NCBI GenBank assembly: GCA_910592205.1
Contig: CAJVPJ010000443.1
Span: 1 to 24,950, forward strand
Length of the DNA stretch: 24,950 nucleotides
From: Paraglomus occultum
Taxonomy: Eukaryota; Glomeromycota; Glomeromycetes; Paraglomerales; Paraglomeraceae
Direction of reading: 5' to 3'
Shown here: positions 1-9,611 of the stretch, in pieces
How positions within the stretch are numbered: the first letter of the stretch is position 1
Layout: each line of letters opens with the position of its first letter
The notes under the pieces: model-generated
The model's input: only the letters and a program-made list of their open reading frames with translations
Database searches by the model: none
What the model was told of the DNA's origin: nothing
Made by a program: the position numbers and the translations under genes

Positions 1-481
1 GTAATGCGATTAACATTTCTACCCGGACTTGGTAATCCATGAATTTCAGCATAGTTTTCGAGAAAATTCTTCACGGTAGTAGCAACGTTTATATCAATGG
101 TTATTTTGGTTTCCATCGTGGCATTCGTTTTATGTTACCATGAACGCGTGGTATTATACCATTCGTCGCCAAGTGATTTCTAACGTTTTCGAAGTGAGCG
201 CGGCCAATTCCTAACATATTGAGATACGTTTTCTGACAAAGTGGAGTATTACGATCTCAATAATAAAACGTTCGCTTATTAGCACGCGTTTTCTTTTTAA
301 GACGTCGACTGGCAGTTATTTCTCCGCCATTCATTGTTTTCAACTGGGCCATTAAAAATATATCTTGTTCAAATCTAGAGAGAGCTTGAAATGCCTCACG
401 TAATTCGGCAAATTTCTCTCTCGAAATCTTTTTGAGCAACCACAATTGCAACCTATCTCCAAGAAGCGCATAGCTTTTCAT
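1..481 (-). pseudogene. Decayed transposon-type ORF, runs off left edge
   Basis: Reading leftwards from an ATG at 481, one frame gives 74 codons rich in Lys, Arg and Leu and stops at a TGA (259-257). The same frame then carries on sensibly to about 106, with CQKTYLNMLGIGRAHFENVR and then NGIIPRVHGNIKRMPRW. There it meets a TAA, while the continuing sense (VKNFLENYAEIHGLPSPGRN) lies in another frame down to base 1. The Cys-Gln-Lys-x-Tyr/Phe-Leu...Leu-Gly-Ile-Gly block, the R-V-H-G-N block and the Y-A-E-I-H-G-L-P block are ones I recall from repetitive ORFs in mycorrhizal fungi and in cnidarians, which I take to be mobile-element proteins; that recollection is not a database hit. One in-frame stop and one frameshift mean the copy is dead, or less likely that two sequencing errors occurred. 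The rest of the protein lies outside the window. Confidence 0.6.
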
Positions 482-793
482 ATTCGATTGAATCGTTATA
501 ATTATCCGTCATATATGGGTAATCCTATATATAAATTTTAATACTTATCGTTTTTTTCTATGTCTGCTGACCTTAGATTGAGAGATGTATGCAGGCCGTA
601 CACTTTTTGTAAACACTGAGTTGGCTACATGCTGAAGTCTTTTAGCCAGATGTAATAGTCAAATACCTCAGACCATTGAAGTACTTAATTAAAATATTGA
701 ATGAAAAATGAAAGGATTTACACCAGTTGCACATGTTTGTAATAATGTTTATTATTACATTGATATTACCACTTTACTATACTTAAACAACTT
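482..793. other. Gene-free spacer between two relics
   Basis: AT-rich sequence between the two minus-strand relics. I see no ORF, RNA gene or repeat with support here. Confidence 0.5.
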
Positions 794-1454
794 CTACATC
801 ATTCTGCCCCATGCTGATGCATCATCCCACAACTAATTATTATAAGCTCCAATCCATGAGGCACGAACAGCCTGATTTGCATCAGAATTTATGTTTCCAT
901 GCATAGCAGCAGGGTCAGGCCATGATACATGACACAAGGAGTTCTTGTATTAATTCAACAAGATTTTTAAGTTCTGCATTATTGGTTGTTACATGAGGGG
1001 AAGCAAGACATGGAAATACTTCCTCATTTACTCCAAAAGTTGCCAGGCCTATTTGATACTTTTTGATAGAATCTAATATGTGTTGATCAAACTTCAATTT
1101 CTGATTCCCATCTTCAGACTTCACAAATTGTTGCTGAATTTCAGGAAGCTCTTGTACATGTGTCATTTTACCACCTAATTACATGTATAATGACACAAAT
1201 GGAAAGTCAGCAGGTTCATCAAGAAGCTTACACACTTGTGGCTGGATTCTTTCTCGAGCAATTTTTGTATATGAGTCATATGAATCTTGATAATTCTTTA
1301 CTTGTACAAGTACAAGGATAAATGAGACAAAAGATGGGTGAAGCGGATAACTGCGTGCTTCTTGAAAAAGTTCCCGCACGCGGCGTGCCCCTAACCCAAC
1401 TATCATTTCCTCGAATTCGGAGTTTGTGAGACCCTTCAGCAAGATTACTCAAGT
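794..1454 (-). pseudogene. Decayed coding relic of unrecognised family
   Basis: Reading leftwards, 1442-1182 encodes 87 codons that look like a real globular protein (for example GLGARRVRELFQEARSYPL, then IARERIQPQVCKLLDEPADF). A TAA at 1181-1179 follows. The same frame then resumes at once with LGGKMTHVQELPEIQQQF and continues to a TGA at 915. From about 935 the sense moves to a neighbouring frame (SWPDPAAMHGNINSDANQAV then RASWIGAYNN), which is broken by a TAG at 835-833 before LWDDASAWGRMM and a final stop at 796-794. No GT..AG intron of credible size removes the stops. I do not recognise the family. The pattern of two stops plus a frameshift fits a dead gene or dead mobile-element ORF. 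An acceptor-like CAAG or TGAG lies just upstream, so an earlier exon (see 1538-1786) is possible. Confidence 0.45.
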
Positions 1455-1537
1455 ATGGATCTTGAATTCCTTGAATATGTAGTATAAAGAGACAAAATAC
1501 ATGGTTAATGAATTAAGTAAACATCTTTCCCCTGGAC

Positions 1538-1786
1538 TTACCAACCATGCATGTACTCATTCCTGCCTCCAAAATTATATCTAAAATTTTTACCTGTACT
1601 TGATAATCGAGTTGTCTTCATGGAACTGTCAGCAGTTGTTTCAGAAGTTAAATCATCACATGGTTCATCAATTAATATTAATATTTTTATATATAGAGGT
1701 AATCCTATATTGCTCCTGTTATGGTTTATATTCATCACCTTCTGGTATGATAAAGTGAGCATTAAAATCAACAAGTCCATGAGCAC
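1538..1786 (-). other. Possible upstream exon of the relic at 794-1454
   Basis: An 82-codon minus-strand frame that ends ...KNFRYNFGGRNEYMHGW. It is followed by a good donor (GTAAGT at about 1540), and an acceptor-like TTCAAG lies about 70 bases further along, just before the relic. The join is unproven. The N-terminal half (Leu, Ile and Asn rich) looks like AT-rich chance translation, so only the last 30 or so codons are attractive. No family recognised. Confidence 0.2.
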
Positions 1787-1789
1787 TAT

Positions 1790-3305
1790 TATTACTTTTC
1801 AAATGTCATCAGTCACCCTGGTCAATTTTACAGCCACATCATAATCAGCCTCTCATTTATGTCACATAATAATAATAGAATGTTCACTTTGTCTGGTTTT
1901 GTTGCAGCATGCCCCATATATTATGTCGTATCTACCCTATTTGGATGCGAGTGGTGATTCTCGTATAGCGAGTAGATAAGCGCATACTGTGACTATTAAA
2001 TAAACCAGGTCACTGCGAGCTTAGATTCAGCCTTAATTGACAATCGCCGAAATAAAAATGGCAATATGAAGCTAAAGTTAGTAACATTCCCGATCAGAAA
2101 AGGACACGCCTACACGAAAGAATTTGCTTCCACAATCCCAGACAACAAAATAAAACGAAGCATCAATCAATATTTACTTCATTAAACAATAAAAAATTGA
2201 TATTAATATATTGTCAGGTAATGTAATATGATTTGAGCGACACAGATAACCATTTCTCTCAACGCACAATGCAAGATTTGTACTGATGACGTGCACTTGT
2301 CTGCATAATATTAAACGTTTATGTCAGTTTTATTAAACGTTTGTAACACGTATTTTTCCATCGCCGTGACTAATTACAGATGACACAGTTTTTTCAAATG
2401 ACATAGTGTTGTCTCAGCCATATCAGTTATTCGAACTTATGTGATAAATGTTATTCAGTCAAAAAAAAAAGGAACAAATATTGCAAATAAGTTTTTTATT
2501 ATAAATTGGACTTGAGGCTTAGAGCTACAGTGTCTTGTGAAAAAATTGAGCGCACAATAAACTTGTATATCTCAACAATTACTTAACAAAGACAAATAAA
2601 AGTAGACTAATTTAAGCTTATAAACTATCTTATTAAGTATAAATTTGAATACGAAATTCTATCCGGCTTTTCATAATCATATATCTGATTAAATTTTGTA
2701 CAACATTTTATCCTACTCTTCTACTATAAATTGCTTTAACTCGCAAATGTCTTTAATATTAAGCATTCTTTTTTCCAAATTTTAACGATCTTTGTATGTT
2801 GGCGCATTTCTTTGGCAGAACGAATTCCATTTGACCAATAGTTTGATGCTGTGCTTCGAGCTTTGTGTTGACCATGTTACAAGGTTTAAGTAAAAAACTA
2901 ATCAAGGAAGAGGGAGTTTTACTTTTGTAAATGTAATTAATGACAAAAAAACAAACTTATATAAATATAGAAACCATGTAAATAAACGCGTTTTTTGTAT
3001 TCAAAAACTAATTTTTGCGCCACTTTTTTCGCAACACACTGTATTAGTATGTACATCACTATATATAAAATAGGTTTGTATGGTGTTAAAGCACTTTTCG
3101 AAACAATCAAAAGTCGACTATATTGCGTATTAGTATACTCGCATGTCGTTGGGCTACTGCATATATCACGTGAGATAGATGTACCCCACTGATGTATTCC
3201 GTAACACAGATCTAAAATTTCCTTTTTTGGTTTATATTTAAACTCACATACGAACTACAGACCAGAGTTCGACATCTATTTAAAAGAAAATGGTAAGGCC
3301 ATCCG
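1790..3305. other. AT-rich intergenic region
   Basis: About 1.5 kb without a supportable gene. It contains homopolymer runs, many stops in all frames, and a CACGTG motif at 3167-3172 some 175 bases upstream of the aminopeptidase start, a possible bHLH-type binding site. No tRNA-like or repeat structure was noticed. Confidence 0.5.
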
Positions 3306-3306
3306 A

Positions 3307-3328
3307 TCTCTCTCTCTCTCTTTTTTTT
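3307..3328 (+). repeat. (TC)7 T8 pyrimidine tract upstream of the aminopeptidase
   Basis: TC repeated seven times (3307-3320) followed directly by eight T residues, ending 15 bases before the ATG at 3344. Pyrimidine tracts close to start codons are common in fungal promoters and 5' UTRs. It could equally be an acceptor tract for an upstream 5' UTR intron or a simple microsatellite. Confidence 0.7.
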
Positions 3329-3343
3329 ACATGACGCATACAA

Positions 3344-5896
3344 ATGAGAAATAGTGCACATCGGTTGTTCAGGGCTTTGATCTGGAAACAAACCATAAAT
3401 TGTTTGCACACGGATTTAACCTCAAATGGAACAATATTCTCGTTCTCGAGATATACGAATGTCATATCATCTCATAGCATAGCATCTGCTTACATCGCAC
3501 ATAGTAACTCGTATTTCTCGTCACAGTCTGAGAGCACTTTAAATTCCACCACATCTCCTTCCGTCAAAGAAGCGCTCGATTTCATTGACTTTGTCAATGC
3601 ATCTCCATCGCCGTTTCATGCCGTCGAAGAGTCTAAAAAAAGGTTGACGGATGCTGGATTCAAGGAATTAAAAGAGAGGGATAATTGGTCGGGCCAAATC
3701 GTAAAAAATGGCAAGTACTTTTTTACCAGAAACACGAGCACAATAGTTGCTTTCGCGGTTGGTGGTAAATACGAACCAGGAAACGGCATATCCATTATTG
3801 GCGCTCATACCGATTCTCCGTGTTTAAAGGTGAGAATGGGATTGTTTCGACAGATTAATGCAGGTTTGAGGTGAGCCTGTGGTACAATTTATTTATATAC
3901 ATGCGATTTTTTTTTTGTCTTGTGATCCAGGTCAAACCCATCTCCAAGAAAGGACGTTCTGGTTATTTACAAGTTGGGGTTGAAACATATGGAGGTGGTC
4001 TATGGTAAGTTTTTGTTGTGCAGAGAAAGCTTGCATCGAGGGTACTCATGGTGAGATAAACTTGTGTAGGCATACATGGTTCGATCGCGATCTGGGTATT
4101 GCTGGGAGAGTCATGCTCGATAATGATGGAACATACCAGAATAAACTCGTTAGAATTTCAAGGTAATCATAAAAAATGTGACTATTTAGTTTCCTTTTTT
4201 TCTGATTATCTGTTTATTCATATGACAACAAATCTTTATCAAGGCCGATTCTAAGAGTCCCAACTCTTGCCATTCATCTTGATTCTGACGTAGCAAATGG
4301 ATTCAGCTTTAACAAGGAAACACACTTGACTCCATTACTTGCTACTGCCCAAAAGAGGTATGGGCATCCATAACTAAATCCCCGCTCGCCTGTAATACTT
4401 GTTGTAAATCTCATATACAAATCGTTTAGACTTGGCGCAGACGATACCAATCAGTTAGGAAAGCATCATCCAGAATTGCTTCGCGCTATTGCTCAAGAAT
4501 TAAATGTAGAAGGTAAAAAAAAAAAGAGAAGATAATCCTGATACCGAATACAATTTTTTTGCCCTGATAACCTATTTACCTGCGCAAATTTTTTTCTCAG
4601 CATCCAAGATTATGGACTTTGAACTTTGTCTCTATGATACCCAACCAGCAACAATTGGTGGTGTCAATAATGAATTTGTATTCTCAGCCCGACTGGACAA
4701 TCTCATGATGTCTTATACGGCATTGACAGTAAGTTCACCCGTTCTGTTATTGTTACAACAATAGACGGACCTGCTAATGCCGTCTCGATTTCTTTTTCCA
4801 GTCACTTATAAATACAACGCATTATTCCCCTACTTCACTTGAAAAAGACCCAAATATCAGACTTGTTGTATTATTTGACAATGAAGAAGTGGGAAGCGTT
4901 AGTGCACATGGAGCTGCTTCTAGCCTACTAGAGTATACAATCAGGAGACTGGTTCTCACCAACGTGGGTGGGGAAAAGGATGTTTCCAAGGTACCTACTA
5001 GTCAAACGTTGTTAAGATAAAAAATGATGATGATGATGGTAACGATTGTATTCGGATTGATTTCCCAATAGACTGCATTCGAAGAAACAATTCACAAAAG
5101 TTTCCTGATCAGTGCTGATATGGCTCACGGTATGTAGTCAGTATAATTCGTATGATGGAGGTGGGGTGGGGGAGTTCACATCATTCAACGTGAGTGTTTG
5201 CGTTACGTTAACGAAATGTTATTTCCACCAGCGGTTCATCCCAACTACTCGTATGTCTCTTTTGTTTAGAATGAGAACGCTATAATTTATTGATAATGAC
5301 TCAGTGCGAGTTACTTTATAGTGAGAAACACGAAGAAAACCATAAACCAAGTATGCATGGAGGTGTTGTAATGAAGATAAATGCTAATCAGGTAGCTCTC
5401 GACTATTCAGTCTTTACCCTCTCCCCAAAACTGTATCACAAAATCGAACACTAGACACTCTTTTGATTTGTAGAGATACGCAACTACTGCAGCGACAATA
5501 GTAATTTTACGTCAGGCGGCCAAGAAAAGTAATGTTCCTCTACAGGAATACGTGGTCAGGGCTGATAGTCGGTGCGGATCAACTATTGGACCGGTACTCA
5601 GTTCAAATCTTGGTTTGCGTACTATCGGTACGTATGATATAATTTCTTGTTCCGAGGCGTTGCTTTGTGTTAATTTTTCAATGTATGTCAAGATGTTGGG
5701 AATCCGCAATTGAGCATGCACTCTATTCGAGAGACGGCCGGTACTGATGACGTTGCTCATGCTATTCGCTTGTTTGAAGTAAGTCGAAGTTTTTGTTACG
5801 ATGTTTGATGAATGATAGTTAACGTTGTATGCTTTTGAATTCTAGAGCTTTTTCGAAAATTACCCCGAAATCGATGCCAATACTATAATCGATTAG
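3344..5896 (+). CDS. APE4: Aspartyl aminopeptidase, M18 family (DNPEP / Ape4 type), 13 exons
   Basis: Zinc metallopeptidase that removes N-terminal Asp or Glu from peptides; yeast Ape4 is also an autophagy cargo. Exons: 3344-3829, 3931-4004, 4070-4162, 4244-4357, 4430-4512, 4601-4728, 4802-4990, 5072-5129, 5232-5250, 5322-5391, 5474-5627, 5693-5778 and 5846-5896. They sum to 1605 nt (534 residues plus TAG), with GT..AG at every junction. The M18 metal and catalytic motifs are all present: GAHTDSP (His155), SARLDN (Asp316), FDNEEVGS (Glu354/355), SADMAHAVHPNY (Asp405) and MHSIRE (His499). The conserved NQRYATT and GSTIGP blocks are also there. The peptidase domain starts near residue 75 ([20 protein letters not shown]). 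The preceding residues form an extension that is Ser- and Arg-rich and has almost no acidic residues at its start. ATG 3344 is the first ATG of the open frame; an ATG at 3331 opens only a seven-codon frame. Apparently intact. Confidence 0.96.
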
Positions 5897-6731
5897 ATAT
5901 TGATACTGTAAGGCCAGGTCTACAGAAGTTTGTTCAATGAAAGGTTTACCCCCATAGAAATAATGCATTTATGTGACAGTCACGAATGACAATTTGGTAA
6001 AGTCATGCTAATATATTTTCTCCATCTTGCGCGAAAAATGAAGGCCAATTCAATTGTGCATACTACAATCTGCGCACGGTACATAAGTCTCAGACACTGT
6101 ACCGTAATGCATTTGTTATCGTCATCAATAGATAGGCCTTTGTATCACCTTCTGCTTCTAAGCACTCTTGAATTTCTGAACTTCCATATCGGGAGTAATC
6201 CCATCCTCATAATAAAATTAATACAGTGACCGCGCTTACTAAGTGGTGATAGTGTGACGCATGCCGTAGAAAATACGACAACTTGTGGAGAATACATCAA
6301 CGTCTAATTACGTCATCATAACTAAACTGGTTAGTGAACATAATTGACTCTGAATATTAGGCGAAACATATCGAACCGTTTAATTTCTCTTTTTTAAAAC
6401 CGCCAACACACTGCTACCTCCATTTAAACTCACGACCATCAAACGCGTGCCAATTTTCGCGTCGCAAAAGTAATCCATAGAAAGACCCATAATTTATAAT
6501 ATTTCAGAAAATAGCCTCATTTTGAATATGAGCATTTCATATCAATCTAGACCGAGTAGCAAGGCTTTTCAGCGACCCAATTTAAACTATTTACAAAACC
6601 CGTGTCTCCTAAACAATCTTTTAAAACAACATTGAGATTGCATAACTTGTTAGAGGCACGTTTAAGAGTTGGGCTTACCTCTTACGTACGTTAGTTATAT
6701 ACAAATTTGCTAATTTATCTTTAGATTCTTG
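5897..6731. other. Convergent intergenic region (shared 3' flanks)
   Basis: Lies between the stop of the aminopeptidase (plus) and the stop of the membrane-protein gene (minus), so it should hold both 3' UTRs. An AATAAA at 6211-6216 is a candidate poly(A) signal for the plus-strand gene but is rather far away. Short open frames here look like chance. Confidence 0.5.
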
Positions 6732-8889
6732 TCAAACAACGTCTGGCACTGCCGTCCAACAAAACCAGAATATACCGTCATTCCAAGAATAATTACAGAA
6801 ACTATGCAAATAGGATAATAGAATCAGTGTTTCGATAATAATAATCATCACGCAAGCTTTCGAGTTTGCCAACTTACACAATTTATCCGGACTAATCGTA
6901 TCTCCAAGAACGCGAAACGGTAGTGATACCATCAAAATCAAACTTAACGCATAGGATAAATTCATAAGTATGTTCGATTGAAGGCGGACCTAATGAGGGC
7001 GATGGATAGTTGTTACCGTATGAAGATACAAATGAGAGCTCATACGAAATACTGTAGGTACAAACCCCAATAGTCATCAGTCTCATCGTTATTGTTGATA
7101 GCGTAAATGTACCAAGATCAAACACGAAAGTTAACCAATCTCCTCTTGCTATGCTTATAATAACATTGGTCGCTGTCAACGGACCATACAAGTTGACAAT
7201 GCTATAAAACATGCTCGTCAAATGATCAAAGAATTCGTCCATCTCTTGATAAAAAAAAAAAGTCAATCAAGTTGAGTTTCAAACGAGACGTTTCTAAAAA
7301 AAATGACCAGTCACTCACTTGGATGAGATTTCACTTTTGGTGATTTATCGTGTAATTTCCATTCACTTTTCGACAGAATGTAAAAAAAGATGTAACGATC
7401 GATGTGTGTAACAAATCGATATGTGATGGTTAATACGATTTTTTTTACCCTTTCCTCCATGAATCCGCGATAGTCAGTATTATAATGACCTCGGCAACAG
7501 AGGTGACAGTGACCATTGGAATTAATATCTCCGTGAAGCCGTGATAAATGCCGAGAATCTGCCAAATGACTGTAATTAGCATTGCCACGGAAAAGTTGGC
7601 GCTGAAGAAGAGCACACCATGATACAGCGTTCCATTTAGAGTCTAACCAAAAAAGAAAATCTTGTTTTAATTTAAAAAAGATGGCATCCCAACGAAATTA
7701 CAATGACGGGCAAAAACTGCGAAACTCACTGAATCAATCAACGACATCACGGCACATCCCAGTACGAATGGAACTAGCACAATGGTCGAATATTCTATTT
7801 CATATTCTTCATTATAAACAAACGCGCCGACGGCCCATTGAATCGCCTCTAGAAAGAACACGGCACGAAATGGTACTTCTTCCGGACTAATTTTTAGCTT
7901 TGGCATGTTCGAAAGTTAAAAAATCAGAACACAGAAAAAACTCGATACGAATGGTTCGGAGATTGGATATTGAGAATTGATCGGCAACTTGCATGAATAA
8001 ATTCATCCTACCGTTAACTTCATAATATATGGGAATAGCATTACAATGACAATGGACATACAGATATATATCATTTGTTGGCAATTGAGTATGATGTGTT
8101 TGACATAGAAAGACCTATCCATAATGTTATGAATTCCTATTACGTTTTGATGTAATACTAACCTTTCCAATTCCGTCTCCTGTGCTGACGGTGGAGGAAA
8201 TTCTTTGTTCGAAGGATATTGTGTTCAATTCATTGACGATGCGAGTATAACTTGAGGCTGATACACAATTCTATCAGCGATCAAATATTTTGCTCAGAAA
8301 ATGTCTCGAATAAGAAACTGTCACTTTCAAGACAGTTATTGCAACATCTGTTGTCATAATCATAGATGCTGTAAGCACTGCTAATACCATGCCCAAAGAC
8401 TAGTGGCTTTTTGGACTAATGTGTTTTTTTACTTACAGATAATAGTAGATATACCAAGCCTCAAATCTCATTTTCACATCAATCAAATTAGTCTAGCCAA
8501 TATCATCAGCAGACGTGTCAAAGATCTGTTACACACTGTATATCAAATGAAAAAGGTGACTGAAGAATTCGCACTGCCAGGATTAAGAAAAACATACTAA
8601 TATCTATCGGAGATTGCAAATTCGTCTCTAAGCGTGACTCATTTCGTATTTCACCGTTTACATAGACATTCAAAAATATTTCGTCGTTCTTTGAATAGAG
8701 TCAATCCAACTCGAGTACCGAATCAGCACCGCCTTTTTGTGGAGGGCAAAAATTACGGCACTGCCCGGCCCATGATTTTTGGTCAGCGCATCCCACGAGC
8801 GCCGAGAATTGTATCTGAATGATTTCACAGGCAAAAAGGCTTAACATAATAAAGCTCATACTGGGTTTGTAAAGTATTGGAGAATTCAT
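6732..8889 (-). CDS. Unidentified multi-pass membrane protein, multi-exon, frame interrupted
   Basis: Exons inferred from splice signals and continuous hydrophobic sense: 8889-8535, 8459-8437, 8399-8325, about 8224-8012, 7897-7730, 7642-7449, 7365-7319, 7244-7030 and 6989-6732. The N-terminus has a signal-peptide-like segment (MSFIMLSLFACEIIQIQFSA) and a short Cys-containing stretch (WAGQCRNFCPPQKGG). About nine or ten hydrophobic spans follow, for example LVYLLLSSLGMVLAVLTASM, MIYICMSIVIVMLF, STIVLVPFVLGCAVMSLI, HGVLFFSANFSVAMLITVIW, EILIPMVTVTSVAEVIIILT and ALSLILMVSLPFRVLG. A hydrophilic loop (SNKEFPPPSAQETELER) precedes the second strong span. Two problems: an in-frame TGA (8703-8701) directly before LYSKNDEIFLNVYVNGEIRN, and a TGA (8227-8225) with an unresolved join between 8324 and 8224. 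A 30-nt GT..AG segment (about 8712-8683) could remove the first TGA but would be exceptionally short. Either the gene is starting to decay or the model is incomplete. Family unknown; receptor or transporter cannot be decided. It shares its upstream region with GWT1. Confidence 0.55.
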
Positions 8890-9611
8890 TCCAATTTATC
8901 AGAAGGATCGCCATTGAAATTTGGAATACTCACTATAACTCGACTTTAAATTCATACTTTTAACTCTTCATATATGATAGTTTAAATATCTAAAAAACAA
9001 AGACTCTCTCGAAATGCCAGCACTCGCATTTGACGCGGGCTTCAACGACGCCACCACTCCAAATTGTCGGAATAACACAGACATATGCTCCTGACATCTG
9101 TCACGCAACGTTACGAATAAAGATTGATGATTATAACGCTATGATGGGACATGGAAAATAGTATAACATGCATTCTGTTTGTATGTCGCGTAAGGAGTAA
9201 TAAAAGAAGCTGTTTGTTTTTCTCGCCTATAAAATGCGTTGTGAAAGTTACATTATTTAAAAAACAACCAAAGAAGGGTTGCGTTATGTATAATTTTCTG
9301 CGGTACTAGGGCAAAAACTCCATATGCAGGCATAATTAATTATTGTGAGATTAAAATAAAGAAGATATATTGACATGTTGGCAGAAAATTTACAAATAAT
9401 ATTATAGAAGCGTTGTCTTGTATATACGCGCATCTAATTGAGTTTATTTTCTTTAAATTAGTATAATAATTAAAATATAAATTGGTTATAAAAAACTTTC
9501 AATCTAACTAGGAATGAATTTTTCCCATAGTACTTCGTGTTACATATCAGCAGATATTAAATACTGTAAATTCCCAAACCTTGCATTTAGAAAAACTTCT
9601 TACCATATTCG
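8890..9611. promoter_or_regulatory. Divergent intergenic region between the membrane-protein gene and GWT1
   Basis: About 720 AT-rich bases separate two genes that point away from each other, so both promoters must lie here if the models are right. I see no defined TATA box or operator that I would defend. No RNA gene seen. Confidence 0.4.

Noticed and set aside
1551-1844. 97-codon plus-strand ORF
   Set aside because: Overlaps the opposite-strand candidate exon, has AT-rich low-information composition, no family signature and no splice context.
257-8703. TGA recoding or selenocysteine as explanation of the interruptions
   Set aside because: The intact genes use TGG for Trp and TGA as a normal stop. 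One interruption is in a frameshifted mobile-element relic, and no SECIS-like structure was evident by eye.
8403-8822. Two plus-strand ORFs (8403-8600 and 8634-8822)
   Set aside because: They are antisense shadows of the minus-strand membrane-protein exons, which read as typical membrane and loop sequence.
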